A stretch of DNA of 64,000 bases from assembly GCA_938743325.2 (NCBI GenBank), contig OW568881.1, positions 1 to 64,000 of the forward strand. The letters run 5' to 3'. Under the pieces are notes generated by a model. That model saw nothing but the letters and a program-made list of their open reading frames with translations. It did no database searches and was not told the DNA's origin. Shown piece after piece: positions 1-8,641 of the stretch (positions are counted from its first letter, which is position 1; every line of letters starts with the position of its first letter). Source of the stretch: Pycnococcus provasolii. Taxonomy: Eukaryota; Chlorophyta; Pseudoscourfieldiophyceae; Pseudoscourfieldiales; Pycnococcaceae. The translations under genes were made by a program, and so were the position numbers.

Positions 1-212
1 CTAACCCTAACCCTAACCCTAACCCTAACCCTAACCCTAACCCTAACCCTAACCCTAACCCTAACCCTAACCCTAACCCTAACCCTAACCCTAACCCTAA
101 CCCTAACCCTAACCATAACCCTAACCCTAACCCTAACCCTAACCCTAACCCTAACCCTAACCCTAACCCTAACCCTAACCCTAACCCTAACCCTAACCCT
201 AACCCTAACCCT
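1..212. repeat. Telomere, TTAGGG type
   Basis: The window opens with about 35 uninterrupted CCCTAA units, so the left edge is a chromosome end with the G-rich TTAGGG strand running toward the terminus on the minus strand. One unit near 114 reads CCATAA instead of CCCTAA. The array stops abruptly at about 212 and is followed by a 26-base non-repeat junction. The six-base unit differs from the seven-base TTTAGGG of land plants. Confidence 0.98.
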
Positions 213-238
213 GAAATTTTATGCTAAGGGGGGTCCGG

Positions 239-368
239 GTAACCCTAAATGTAACCCTAGATGTAACCCTAGATGTAACCCTAGATGTAACCCTAGATGT
301 AACCCTAAACGTAACCCTAAACGTAACCCTAAACGTAACCCTAAACGTAACCCTAGACCTAACCCTAT
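239..368. repeat. 12-bp telomere-derived subtelomeric satellite
   Basis: About ten tandem 12-base units of the form GTAACCCTARAY. Each unit is one telomeric TAACCC plus a six-base variant half. The variants are blocked: four units ending AGAT, then four ending AAAC, flanked by single AAAT and AGAC units. This suggests local amplification of two parental units. The long open frame across it, encoding repeated Asn/Asp-Val-Thr-Leu, is a by-product of the 12-base period and is not a gene. Confidence 0.9.
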
Positions 369-1149
369 TTGGCAGGCTGGCGCTTAGCCGCATAGAGAAA
401 AAAAAATTTCGCGCCTGCGGCGTGCGGCCGACCGTCGGCCAGCGTCGTCGCGTGCGCGCGGCTAAGGCTCAAGATGAATCGCCTTTGCCGTGCTCCGCTC
501 CTCCTTGTCCGACGGTCATTTCTAAAAATTGTTTGTTTACCAGATGATTGATGAGTTGTATAAATTTTTGATTATTTTGTGTTGAACCGTGGATGTCGTA
601 AAATATATGTATACGTAAAAGCTAAAGTCTCTAAGTAACGTGGCGATATGCAGACTTATCGTGTCAATTTTTAACGGAGGTGAAGAGCAGCATAAGTCAC
701 AACAAACGTGTAACACACTTAAAAAAAGAAAACAGATTTGGTACGAACAAATTTTTAGTACAAACCATAAAAAACTTTTTAATAATGTTGTTGCGTTGTG
801 CGCGTACCCGATTATTCCCGTATCGTGTAGGCAGAACGTCAGCCGTGTAAGCACGCACGTACGTGGCGCAACAAGTAGAGCTCGTGCAGTCGGGCTCGAA
901 TATACAATATGATGTGTATCACAATATATATATTCAACAATATTTTGTTTTTCCAAGCGAATATGCGAATAAGCGCGGCACGACGTGAGCATGCGTGGTA
1001 TTTATTTATTTGGGTCGGATACTCGGATGAGCTTGTCGAGCGGGCTTTGTTAATCGCAAAATTAACAACGTTATTATGGATTCATGACTGAGGCGCCATG
1101 TATGTACAAAAACGCGCTGCTGATGAATGAACGACGCCATTGATTGAAG
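369..1149. other. AT-rich subtelomeric spacer, no supported gene
   Basis: After about 150 bases of GC-rich sequence (to about 510) the composition drops well below that of the gene-bearing part of the window. The longest open frames (for example 537-992 on the minus strand, 151 codons) have no recognisable domain, unusual composition and no supporting context. I see no RNA gene. It is best read as degenerate subtelomeric sequence plus the 3' flank of the pseudouridine synthase gene. Confidence 0.6.
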
Positions 1150-1214
1150 AAGAATGGACGACCGTTGGACGATGTATGAAAGTAAAGTACATTATTTCAT
1201 TACTGCTGAATGAG
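1150..1214 (-). promoter_or_regulatory. Shared 3'-flank motif, copy 1
   Basis: Read on the minus strand, 25-90 bases past the stop of the pseudouridine synthase gene, this contains CTCATTCAG, TAATGAAATAATGTAC, TTTACTTTC and GTCCAACGGTCGTCCATTC. The same blocks, with small gaps, recur downstream of trehalose-phosphatase (about 9897), the RRM-FHA gene (about 44216) and the NTF2-like gene (about 57836), always in the sense orientation of the upstream gene. Its role is unknown; a 3'-UTR or 3'-end-formation element, or a dispersed-repeat remnant, are both possible. Confidence 0.5.
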
Positions 1215-1239
1215 AATGAATGGGCAATCTTATTGGCTA

Positions 1240-2775
1240 CTACGAGGTAGTAGCCCACTCAGGCAGCTCCGCTTCAAAGCTCCAACTTTCGTGAGAATAC
1301 CGATAGGCATGCAAAAACAAAGCTTCGAGCTCGCTCATGTCAAATCCATCTGGGCGGCTGAACGGACACGACGGACACCGAATCCAGGCAGCAACCTCGC
1401 CACTTTCCTCGACGCACCAATCATCGTCATCAACGCCAGCACAACTGCCTGGGCCATCTGGATCTTCGTTATTATCAACGCGTGGCGGCACCGCCGGTTT
1501 CTTCTTCCTGTTCTTCTTCCTGGCAGCCTCCTCGTCGTCGTTAACCGGCAGCAGATTTCCCGCCTCATGCAGAGACTTCCACGCGTCTCCGAAACACTCG
1601 CCGTGCGGTGCATCTCGAAGTGCGCGATGCGCTGTTTGAAAAACGCCTGGGTCGATTTGTTTGCGATTGAGAAACTCGCCTCCATACGTGACATCATTCG
1701 CGATGGGTAGTCCCGCATGCTGTAGGTGTGCGCGAATCTGGTGTGTACGTCCCGTAACTGGTTGCACATGGACGAGAAACGTGCCGTCGGCAAACGTTAT
1801 CGGCTTGCCGTCACCACCATTCCAAGGGCGCACGAGGGTCTGCGCAGTCCACAGCTGGCGCGCCTTGCCAGTCGCCTCCGCAGAGAGCACCGCGTCGTGC
1901 GTGTCAAGGGCGATGGTGCGAAGCGCGCTTGGATCATGCGCCAGCGGTGCAGTCACGAGTAACCAGCGCGTATCCTGGAGATGGGACAATTTGGGTATGT
2001 TCAACGTGGGAACATCGCCAAGGCGTACACCCGAGAGCGTTGCCGTCGACGATGTGTTGCCGTCTATCCAGTCCGCAAGGCTTTGCGGCGTTCCGCGCAC
2101 ACGCGCGATGTACTCCTTACGCACGGCACCCTTTTGGATGAGCGCAGTCAGTGCACATGCCGTGACATTGCTTCGCGCAAACAGGAGCACGCCAGAAACC
2201 TGCTTGTCAAGGCGGTGCACCGGATACAGCGCACCGATGCCCGGGTTTTCAGACGACAAACGCACGAGCGCGGTATTTCGGCGGTACTGTCCCGCGGCAT
2301 GCACCGGCACGGAGGCGGGCTTGCAAGCCGCCACGACGTCGTCGCGCACAGCAATTAGGCGCACTGGAGTGTCAAGGGACGGCGGCTCGTGTCGGTGGAC
2401 GTAGTGGTAAATCGCCTCGCCGTCTTTGAGTATGTGCGTCCCACCGCCCTCTGGCGGAGACGTTAGGGTGCGAGGACGCTTGAGCCCACTTTGAGACGAC
2501 TGTGTGCCAATTAAAATCCTGCCGTCGGTGCAAGCTTCTTCGTAGTAAGCCCGGTCTCGCGCGGCAAATTCGTTCGTCAGCACGTCGCTGATTTGCCTGC
2601 CTTGCCAACGTTGCTTTACGTGTGCACAGAACTCGAAGAGGTAAGGCTGCACAAACAGGAGTCCGCCAAGGCGTCGGTAGTGAGCGGGCGACGCTTCCAT
2701 CGTTCCGTCTTTGGACTGCTCCATGCGCACAGTCTCGAGGGCGCGCGCGAGCACGCCCCTGTTGCGTGCCGCCAT
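1240..2775 (-). CDS. RluA-family tRNA pseudouridine synthase (Pus8/Pus9/RPUSD2-like)
   Basis: 511 codons from an ATG to a stop at 1240. The catalytic motif HRLDKQVSG lies near residue 190, its Asp being the nucleophile of the RluA family. A second family signature, TGRTHQIRAHLQHAGLPI, is followed by YGGEF. The N-terminus (LFEFCAHVKQRWQGRQISDVL) and the C-terminal extension with a CPSC pair and a SWSFEAELPEWA tail match the eukaryotic Rib2/Pus9/RPUSD2 branch, which modifies U32 of tRNAs. The plant-type C-terminus is kept, but no deaminase domain is fused. There is no clear organelle presequence, so a nuclear or cytosolic site is likely. The specific tRNA target is inferred from family. Confidence 0.85.
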   Translation of the reverse strand: MAARNRGVLARALETVRMEQSKDGTMEASPAHYRRLGGLLFVQPYLFEFCAHVKQRWQGRQISDVLTNEFAARDRAYYEEACTDGRILIGTQSSQSGLKRPRTLTSPPEGGGTHILKDGEAIYHYVHRHEPPSLDTPVRLIAVRDDVVAACKPASVPVHAAGQYRRNTALVRLSSENPGIGALYPVHRLDKQVSGVLLFARSNVTACALTALIQKGAVRKEYIARVRGTPQSLADWIDGNTSSTATLSGVRLGDVPTLNIPKLSHLQDTRWLLVTAPLAHDPSALRTIALDTHDAVLSAEATGKARQLWTAQTLVRPWNGGDGKPITFADGTFLVHVQPVTGRTHQIRAHLQHAGLPIANDVTYGGEFLNRKQIDPGVFQTAHRALRDAPHGECFGDAWKSLHEAGNLLPVNDDEEAARKKNRKKKPAVPPRVDNNEDPDGPGSCAGVDDDDWCVEESGEVAAWIRCPSCPFSRPDGFDMSELEALFLHAYRYSHESWSFEAELPEWATTS

Positions 2776-2931
2776 CGCGGTGCACGTCTGTGTCCGTGCC
2801 GGGGCGAGGAGTCTTTGGCAAACCCCCGATGATTTCTTGTCTCGTTCTCTTCTCCCTCTTCCCTCTTCCCCTCAGAACTCCCCCCCTCCTCCTGCTCCCT
2901 CAGAGAAGGCTCAGGGCGGCAGACGTCGACC

Positions 2932-3627
2932 ATGGCGGTCACCACCAAAGGGGCGAAGGTGACGAAGGTGCTCAGCGGCACAACCGTGCTGCCTTGGATG
3001 CCGGGAGAGAAGGCGAAGCGACTCGACGGCACCAACCTGATCACGCTGTTGCGGCGCATGCCTCGTTATGGTGAGGGAATGGCGGTGCGCAAGCTCACGT
3101 GGGACGACGACTGCTACCTGCGCATCGCAAAGATTCACCCTAGGGACGCGGATGACAAGCGCAAACGAGCTAATGTTCAGGCGATGACGGTCTTCGGGGG
3201 TGACAGGAAGGGAGGTATACGCGACAGATCGAACGACCCAGGCGTCAATCACTTTCGACGTCCCTTGTGGGTTCCGCTGTCGCCCAACTACCTCGACGTT
3301 ACGGGAGTGAGTGGTTGGCGCAAGGGCCCTCTGTCGGCGTTCGCATTCGCGTTGGGAGAGCGTACAACTGGGCGGGGTTTCATCAAGCCGAAACAACCTC
3401 GTGGTGGTGACACGGAAGAACCGTCGGAGAGCAGCGGCGAAGGTGACGAGGGTGCCGACAACGAGGAGGCTGGAGGAGCAGACGTCGACAGCACCTCCTC
3501 CGTGGCACCTGCCGTATGGTGGAGTCACCCAGCCGAGCTAACAGTTGACCGCACATCGGTGTCTGGTTGGAAGCGAGGGAGCCTATCCTTTTCCGCCGCT
3601 GCGTTGGAGGATATCGTCGGCAGGTAA
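2932..3627 (+). CDS. MRPS34: Mitochondrial small ribosomal subunit protein mS34, candidate
   Basis: 231 codons, with the start in good context (GACCATGG). Residues about 35-75 (LITLLRRMPRYGEG, then a Trp-Asp-CYLRIAKIHPR stretch and MTVFGGDRKG) match the conserved core of mS34 in order: Leu-rich helix, Pro-x-Gly-x-Gly, Thr-x-x-Trp, Cys-Tyr-x-x-x, a Val/Ile-x-Pro strand and a GxxTFxG turn. The C-terminal half does not look like animal mS34. It holds two copies of a roughly 30-residue unit ending VSGW(R/K)(K/R)G, separated by an acidic Ser/Glu-rich linker. The gene is head-to-head with the pseudouridine synthase gene, 156 bp apart. The identification rests on one motif block; the tail is lineage-specific. 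Confidence 0.6.
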   Translation: MAVTTKGAKVTKVLSGTTVLPWMPGEKAKRLDGTNLITLLRRMPRYGEGMAVRKLTWDDDCYLRIAKIHPRDADDKRKRANVQAMTVFGGDRKGGIRDRSNDPGVNHFRRPLWVPLSPNYLDVTGVSGWRKGPLSAFAFALGERTTGRGFIKPKQPRGGDTEEPSESSGEGDEGADNEEAGGADVDSTSSVAPAVWWSHPAELTVDRTSVSGWKRGSLSFSAAALEDIVGR

Positions 3628-3672
3628 CGTTACATATATTAATTATACTACAAAATCTCGCAAGGTATGAGC

Positions 3673-3888
3673 TCACGTCCAGAGTTTCTTTAGCACCTTT
3701 TTCGTTTCTTTCTTGACGCCGCTCTTCCTCTGCTTTTCAATGCGCTTCGACGCCGTCGCGAGAGCCTTCTCCACTTTTTTTGACTTGCGCACCTTCTGCT
3801 TAGCCGAAAGTTTCCCTTGCGTTTTCCCCTTGGGCTTTGGCGCGTCACTGGTTAACGGTGCCATGCTGGTATCAGTCGTCATCGTCAT
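3673..3888 (-). CDS. Small Lys-rich basic protein (unrecognised, possibly nucleolar)
   Basis: 71 codons from the first in-frame ATG (3888); alternative ATGs lie at 3882 and 3864. After a Thr/Ser/Pro-rich start, the rest is a strongly basic helix-forming segment (KLSAKQKVRKSKKVEKAL, then KQRKSGVKKETKKVLKKLW). Such composition is typical of small ribosome-biogenesis factors, but I cannot name a family. It is tail-to-tail with the mS34-like gene (45 bp apart) and head-to-head with the GT29 gene, sharing a 188-bp promoter that contains a telobox. Confidence 0.6.
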   Translation of the reverse strand: MTMTTDTSMAPLTSDAPKPKGKTQGKLSAKQKVRKSKKVEKALATASKRIEKQRKSGVKKETKKVLKKLWT

Positions 3889-3957
3889 GTCGAACGGAAA
3901 GAATGAACGCGGGGCAACGCCGCCTGCCGCCACGCTCCACGCACTTGGCTGGACTAC

Positions 3958-3969
3958 GGGTTAGGGTTT
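3958..3969 (+). promoter_or_regulatory. Telobox-like GGGTTAGGGTTT
   Basis: A single interstitial telomeric motif in the 188-bp divergent promoter between the small basic protein and the GT29 gene, 108 bp before the latter's ATG. Plant promoters of ribosome and translation genes often carry AAACCCTAA teloboxes; a similar role here is inferred. Confidence 0.5.
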
Positions 3970-4076
3970 CCACACGACCCGATTCAAGGACTTTCCCTCA
4001 GGCGAACCCCCAACTCTTTCCATGCCTTCTCCCCGGCCCTTCCTTTCTTTCTCCCTTAGATCACCCGCTCCCTCTC

Positions 4077-6560
4077 ATGCCCGCCTCCTCGGGCGCGGCG
4101 CCGTCGCGGCCGCGCAGCCGCGTGACCAACTCCACGCTGTTCGTCGCGGTCATACTGGTAGTGGCCGCCGCGAGAATATGCACCGCGCCGAGAGAACCAT
4201 CCACGGACGAACGGAGAAGCGCGTGGGCGCAGTTCCTCGCAAAGGCGAGGCACAGGCTGCCGCTGCCACGGCGCCAGACAACCACAAGCACCACGACGGC
4301 TGCTCGAAGCGATGCAAAGGCTGGCGGCACAAATAGAAAGCAACATCAAAGAGCTGCAACCACGGCCGCTGCTGCCACTGCAGCTGCCACGACAACAACC
4401 ACCGCCAGTCAGGCGAAGGCGCAGTCGTCGTCGTCGTGGTGGTCGTTGACATCGGCGTCGCCTCCTCCTCCCGCGGGCGAGTTCCCAAACGGTGTGCACC
4501 CAAGCACGCTTCACTGGGTGAGCCGACTCAAGGGTGGCCAGTTTGCGATGCTTCTTAACATCCCGTTTCCGGAGCCTGTGCGTGCAAGCGACGACGACAC
4601 CGTGCCGGACGTCGACGGCTTTGACAGCGAGGCTGAACCAGAGGAGTTGTGGAAGGGCGACAAACTCAGGGCGGCCTTGAATGCTACTGAGAAGAACGAT
4701 TGGGAGCTGTACGTGTCCAAGACGCGTGCAAATGCAGCTTACTATGCTAAGGTACACGAGGAGCAGATGGCCAGGCAGGCTATGAAGGATGAAGCGCTTG
4801 AGAAGCACCGCTTGGAGCAGGAGGCTCGCGCGGCATCCCGCTCAAAGCGTGCGGCTAGTGGCCATTCCGGCTCATCATCAGGCAAGTCGCCGCGGCGAGG
4901 AACTAGTGGCGGTGGCGGTGGCGGCGGAGGAGGAGGTGGTGGTGGCGGCGGAGGTGGTGCAGGCGGCGGCGGAGGAGGCGGCAGCGGAGGTGGTGCAGGC
5001 GGCGGAGGAGGAGGTGGAGGCGGCGGAGGAGGTGGTGCAGGCGGGTCACATCATTCAGCCCATGCATCGTCGGCTCATGGACGAGCCCTAAGCACACCTG
5101 CAGCCAAACCTTCTGAATGGGGTGCTGCGGCTGCGGCTGCTTCGCATGCCGAGACCAAAGCACTGTCGAAAGTTGAGGAGGAACAGCGCGAGGAGGATCG
5201 AAGGAAGCGCGATCGCGAGGTGCAGGAGCGAGAAAGGGCAAAAAAAGAGCGCAGCGAAAAACAGGCTGGTGCAGCTCCTCGCCGCTCCGCCGCAGGTGCA
5301 GCTGCTACTTTACGTGCAACGCCGCGCGTGAATAGTACGGCATCGGCGAAGTCGGTTAACGTGTCCGATGTGTTTAGCAAGGCGAACACGGAACGTCGCC
5401 ACTCATCCTCCGAAGTCCGATTAGGTCTTGCAGCGCTAAAGCGTCAGGTGGACCAGCAATTTTTCGTGGGGCGGAATCCTCTGAAGAACGACGTGTCGTC
5501 GTTCGGAAAGGGAAATCTCAGAGATGGCGTGACGCGTGGCGGAGGCGTCTGCTCGCTGGACAAAGACTGTGGCATGGGCGTATGCCGTGCGGATAGCACG
5601 TGCTCGTGCACGCTGCTGTACGGCGGGCCGCACTGCGATCGGGTGCTCACCCTATCGCATCGCGTCAAACTTTTGGCATGGCAGCGTCGCTTCAATATCG
5701 ACTACGCGCTAGACTTCACGCTGAACCAGGCGTTCGTTCTCAATGACAAGTTAAAGCATCTTCTTGTGAAGCCGACGTCGACTGCCGAGGCTGCGAGCAT
5801 CGGTGACATCACTCCGGCGCTCTTCCACGTGCTTCCCGAAATTGACGCCATTCCGGGTAATCCTCCGAAGGTTTTCCAGCGCTGCGCACTTGTCGATCAC
5901 TCCGCGCTGCTCCTGCCGTTTGCGGATGGCGCGGCAATCGATGCGCACGATGCGGTACTGCGCCTTGGAAATGATCCCACGCACGGCTACGAGCGGATCG
6001 TTGGATCGAAGACAACCATGCGAATCTGCGGGCATGCGGCACCTTGCCGAGGCGAATCGGACAATGAGATGGTGTTTCGGCACTTGTACGACGACCAGGC
6101 GCTGCAGCGGTTTACCCACGATCATCGCAGCAATGTCATGACCACGGACTCCGCACGTCTGTACGCGTTCCAACCGAGCTTTACGAACTACGTTAAGCGA
6201 ATTTTGCCGTTTGAAGCAAGTCCCGCGGTGACGGCGATGCTCTTGGCGATGCACATGTGCTTTACCGTGAACCTCTACGGATTCGTTGCGCCGACAAAGT
6301 CGTCGGGATACTCTGGGCGCCCATCCTACTGGCACGTCACTGCAAAGCGAGGTGGCGGTGGCGCTGGAGGCGGCGAAGGCATCGAGCGTGAGCCGGCGAC
6401 TGATCCTCGTGAATTTGAGGTGATACAGCTTCTCGAGAAGCTCCAGGGTGTGAAGCTAACGATGACGTGTCAGAAGGAGTGTCGATGGGGCGACGACGCT
6501 TGCAAGCAATGCATCGCCGAGAATCGATGGGCGAATCGCACGGCAACCAAGCACGCGTGA
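4077..6560 (+). CDS. Sialyltransferase-like (GT29) type II membrane protein with EGF-like module
   Basis: 827 codons from ATG 4077. The frame is open further upstream but would run antisense into the neighbouring small gene. A short Arg-rich cytosolic tail, a signal-anchor (about residues 18-35) and a long Ala/Ser/Thr stem follow in order. Next come a 50-residue almost pure poly-Gly tract (about 276-325), a charged Glu/Arg helix, and an EGF-like domain with six cysteines (about 488-520, ending CSCTLLYGGPHC). The GT29 catalytic region has a sialyl L-motif (RCALVDHSALLLPF, then DAHDAVLRLGNDPT and VGSKTTMRI, about 598-645), an S-motif (SPAVTAMLLAMHMC, NLYGF, about 714-738) and a downstream WH. 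It acts in the Golgi by family. The true donor sugar is uncertain, since algae use GT29 folds without classical sialic acid. An AATAAA lies 36 bp after the stop. Confidence 0.85.
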   Translation: MPASSGAAPSRPRSRVTNSTLFVAVILVVAAARICTAPREPSTDERRSAWAQFLAKARHRLPLPRRQTTTSTTTAARSDAKAGGTNRKQHQRAATTAAAATAAATTTTTASQAKAQSSSSWWSLTSASPPPPAGEFPNGVHPSTLHWVSRLKGGQFAMLLNIPFPEPVRASDDDTVPDVDGFDSEAEPEELWKGDKLRAALNATEKNDWELYVSKTRANAAYYAKVHEEQMARQAMKDEALEKHRLEQEARAASRSKRAASGHSGSSSGKSPRRGTSGGGGGGGGGGGGGGGGGAGGGGGGGSGGGAGGGGGGGGGGGGGAGGSHHSAHASSAHGRALSTPAAKPSEWGAAAAAASHAETKALSKVEEEQREEDRRKRDREVQERERAKKERSEKQAGAAPRRSAAGAAATLRATPRVNSTASAKSVNVSDVFSKANTERRHSSSEVRLGLAALKRQVDQQFFVGRNPLKNDVSSFGKGNLRDGVTRGGGVCSLDKDCGMGVCRADSTCSCTLLYGGPHCDRVLTLSHRVKLLAWQRRFNIDYALDFTLNQAFVLNDKLKHLLVKPTSTAEAASIGDITPALFHVLPEIDAIPGNPPKVFQRCALVDHSALLLPFADGAAIDAHDAVLRLGNDPTHGYERIVGSKTTMRICGHAAPCRGESDNEMVFRHLYDDQALQRFTHDHRSNVMTTDSARLYAFQPSFTNYVKRILPFEASPAVTAMLLAMHMCFTVNLYGFVAPTKSSGYSGRPSYWHVTAKRGGGGAGGGEGIEREPATDPREFEVIQLLEKLQGVKLTMTCQKECRWGDDACKQCIAENRWANRTATKHA

Positions 6561-6790
6561 CCGTGACAAACTTGGGTACTTGTATTTCTAGAAAAAATAA
6601 AGAAAACAATCATGTGTTTGTGTACAGTGTTGTAAAGTACATGATTGCAAGCCTCAACTCCACAACGACTCTTTTCCCTACAACTGAACTCGTTTAGATA
6701 CTCTCTACGCGGAGTAGTAAGTGTGACTCTTCAGTCATTAAAAATGCGCGATCTTAGGTTACAAGTGTTCGATTCTTCTCGAAGAAGAAG

Positions 6791-8161
6791 CTATTCTTCA
6801 GAAATCGCTTGATGTTCGGCATCACTTCGACGAGCGCGCCAGTCAGCATCCGCCTCCGTTTCGTTCAGCCCGAGTGAGAAATGCGCAAGAGGGCTTTGTA
6901 GCACGTACAAGGCATGCCCTTTAACCACGCGAAGGGCGTCGTCATCCACGACAACGCGGGAAGGTAGGCGCATGCGCACGCCGCGAACGGTGGTGTTTGA
7001 CAATGTCAAGTTGTCTTCATCGCTCGCGTACCTCTCCGGAGCGCCGTGCACGCCCATGAGCATTTGTGCGATGTATCTCCTCTCATCGGCGTCGTCGACA
7101 TCCCGTTCATACGCTTCGTGACGTTCGCTCTCGAGCACGGCGCGCTCGCCCTCGAGCACGTCAACGACGCCGCGCATGCTTGCGGCAGCCAGCCGTCTGT
7201 CTTCCACGTCGCTCAGGCAGGCAGCCGCCTCGTCGACGAGAAGAATCATCTCTTGCACGTCCGTGCGAAGTTCCTCCCACCAGTCGAGGTGCTGCGCCAT
7301 CACGAAGAAGGTGGATAGGCTCGGCTCAGGAATACAGGCATCATTCTCGCCGCCGTCGTCGTCGTCGCCTTTGCCGCCACTGTCGGTGCTGCCGTACGAC
7401 GAAGTGTGAACGTACAGAGTGCAGCGCGGATGCAGCGCCTCGAATCGCCGTAACTGGCGCGCGTACTCAACGCTGTGCGCCTGCAGAGACTCGACGAACA
7501 CCGGGTTGAGGTGGTACATGCGCTCATCCTTGCGAACGGGTGGCAAGCTCTCCCACTGGTCGTGCTGCTGGCGCAGCGCGTACGTGACGGCGCGCTCCGC
7601 CTTCGCAGCCACCGCGAAGCACGCGACGGCGTCGTGCACGGCGGCGAGCACATCCGCCATGGCGACGACGCCACGGCCACGCACGTCCGCAGCGCGACGC
7701 ACGATACCTCGGAGGTATGCGTTGCGCTCACTTCGCGTGTACCCCGCGAAAAAGAGGTGGTGGAGCAGGTCGTGCGTGGTTGGCGGCGTTGACTGGTACG
7801 CGTGCCAGAGCACTTGGAAGAGAGACGAGAGAGACTCCGCGGCGGGCGTTCCGTCCTTGGCACCGGCCAGTGCGTCCCGCGCGACGCGGAGCACCTCTTC
7901 GCTGAGTTCCCCGCGGTGCAGTGCCTCTTCCGCCGCCCTGTTGACGCTCGCCCACGTCGTGCACGTAGCGACGGCAGCGAACGTGTCGACGGCCGGCGCG
8001 GACGCCTTGAGCGACGCGAGCGTTCGCGCCTCGATGAACTCGGCGGGTGGCGGCGGTGCTGACACGCAGCGTGCCGCACACGTCCGCCCTCTCGTGCGTC
8101 GGAGCAGGTTCGTGCGTTGAGTGCGTGCTCGTGTGCGCAGAGTTGCCGTGGCGTTCGCCAT
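6791..8161 (-). CDS. Unrecognised protein with probable organelle presequence
   Basis: 456 codons from the ATG in GCCATGG context at 8161; the frame is open upstream to 8254 without better support. The first 45 residues are rich in Arg, Thr and Ala with no acids (MANATATLRTRARTQRT, then RRTRGRTCAARC), as in a mitochondrial or plastid targeting peptide. The body is mostly helical, with an Asp/Gly-rich acidic insertion near the middle, and ends SDAEHQAISEE. I recognise no domain. It is divergent from trehalose-phosphatase across a 480-bp promoter and convergent with the GT29 gene. Long, evenly coding frame; a real gene is likely. Confidence 0.7.
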   Translation of the reverse strand: MANATATLRTRARTQRTNLLRRTRGRTCAARCVSAPPPPAEFIEARTLASLKASAPAVDTFAAVATCTTWASVNRAAEEALHRGELSEEVLRVARDALAGAKDGTPAAESLSSLFQVLWHAYQSTPPTTHDLLHHLFFAGYTRSERNAYLRGIVRRAADVRGRGVVAMADVLAAVHDAVACFAVAAKAERAVTYALRQQHDQWESLPPVRKDERMYHLNPVFVESLQAHSVEYARQLRRFEALHPRCTLYVHTSSYGSTDSGGKGDDDDGGENDACIPEPSLSTFFVMAQHLDWWEELRTDVQEMILLVDEAAACLSDVEDRRLAAASMRGVVDVLEGERAVLESERHEAYERDVDDADERRYIAQMLMGVHGAPERYASDEDNLTLSNTTVRGVRMRLPSRVVVDDDALRVVKGHALYVLQSPLAHFSLGLNETEADADWRARRSDAEHQAISEE

Positions 8162-8641
8162 GGCGCTTTTTCTTTTCTCGCCGCGAGGGCGGAAAAGCCT
8201 CGAGCGGTGAGGTGTTATCCGAAAACGGGGGGAGGGCGAGAAAAAAGGGAACACGGGTGGAGGGCGGCGGGTGGGCCGCCCGGGAAATTTGGCTGCGGAA
8301 TGGGGATCCGTCGCTGAACTTCAAGCATTTTGCTCGTGCACCGTGCCGTGTTCGCCCTCCCTCCCTCCCTGCCCTCGGGCAGGCGGGACCCATCGTAGTA
8401 ATTCGTCGCGTAGGCCTCCTTCCCTCGTGAGCGTGGGGGAGAACAAGGGGAGTTGTACCCTACCCTACACAGTCGGACGAACTTCACCGCTTGGACCAGC
8501 CGCCTGCCTTTTGTCGTCGCCCCTCTCCCTTCCCCTCTCTCGCCACCTGACTGGGCCACCTTACCAATACGTACCATACCATACCACAGGACCTCAACGA
8601 GTGAACGACGACCCGGTAGGTAGCTGGGCAGTCCACCACAT
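8162..8641. promoter_or_regulatory. Divergent promoter region
   Basis: 480 bp between the unknown minus-strand gene and trehalose-phosphatase. It contains pyrimidine-rich runs (8513-8545), ACC-rich short repeats just before 8590 and a GGATCCGTCG block also seen at 16406 upstream of the MAP3K gene. No open frame here has coding character. Confidence 0.5.

Noticed and set aside
205-547. Open frames rich in Val-Thr-Leu/Arg-Val-Thr repeats
   Set aside because: They are translations of the 12-bp satellite on both strands; the period of 12 keeps all frames open.
537-992. 151-codon minus-strand frame in the subtelomere
   Set aside because: AT-rich, unusual composition, no domain, and an overlapping plus-strand frame is equally open.
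4903-5050. Poly-Gly tract as a misassembled repeat or frame error
   Set aside because: The frame continues cleanly into EGF and GT29 domains on the far side, so the tract is in-frame and genuine as far as can be seen.
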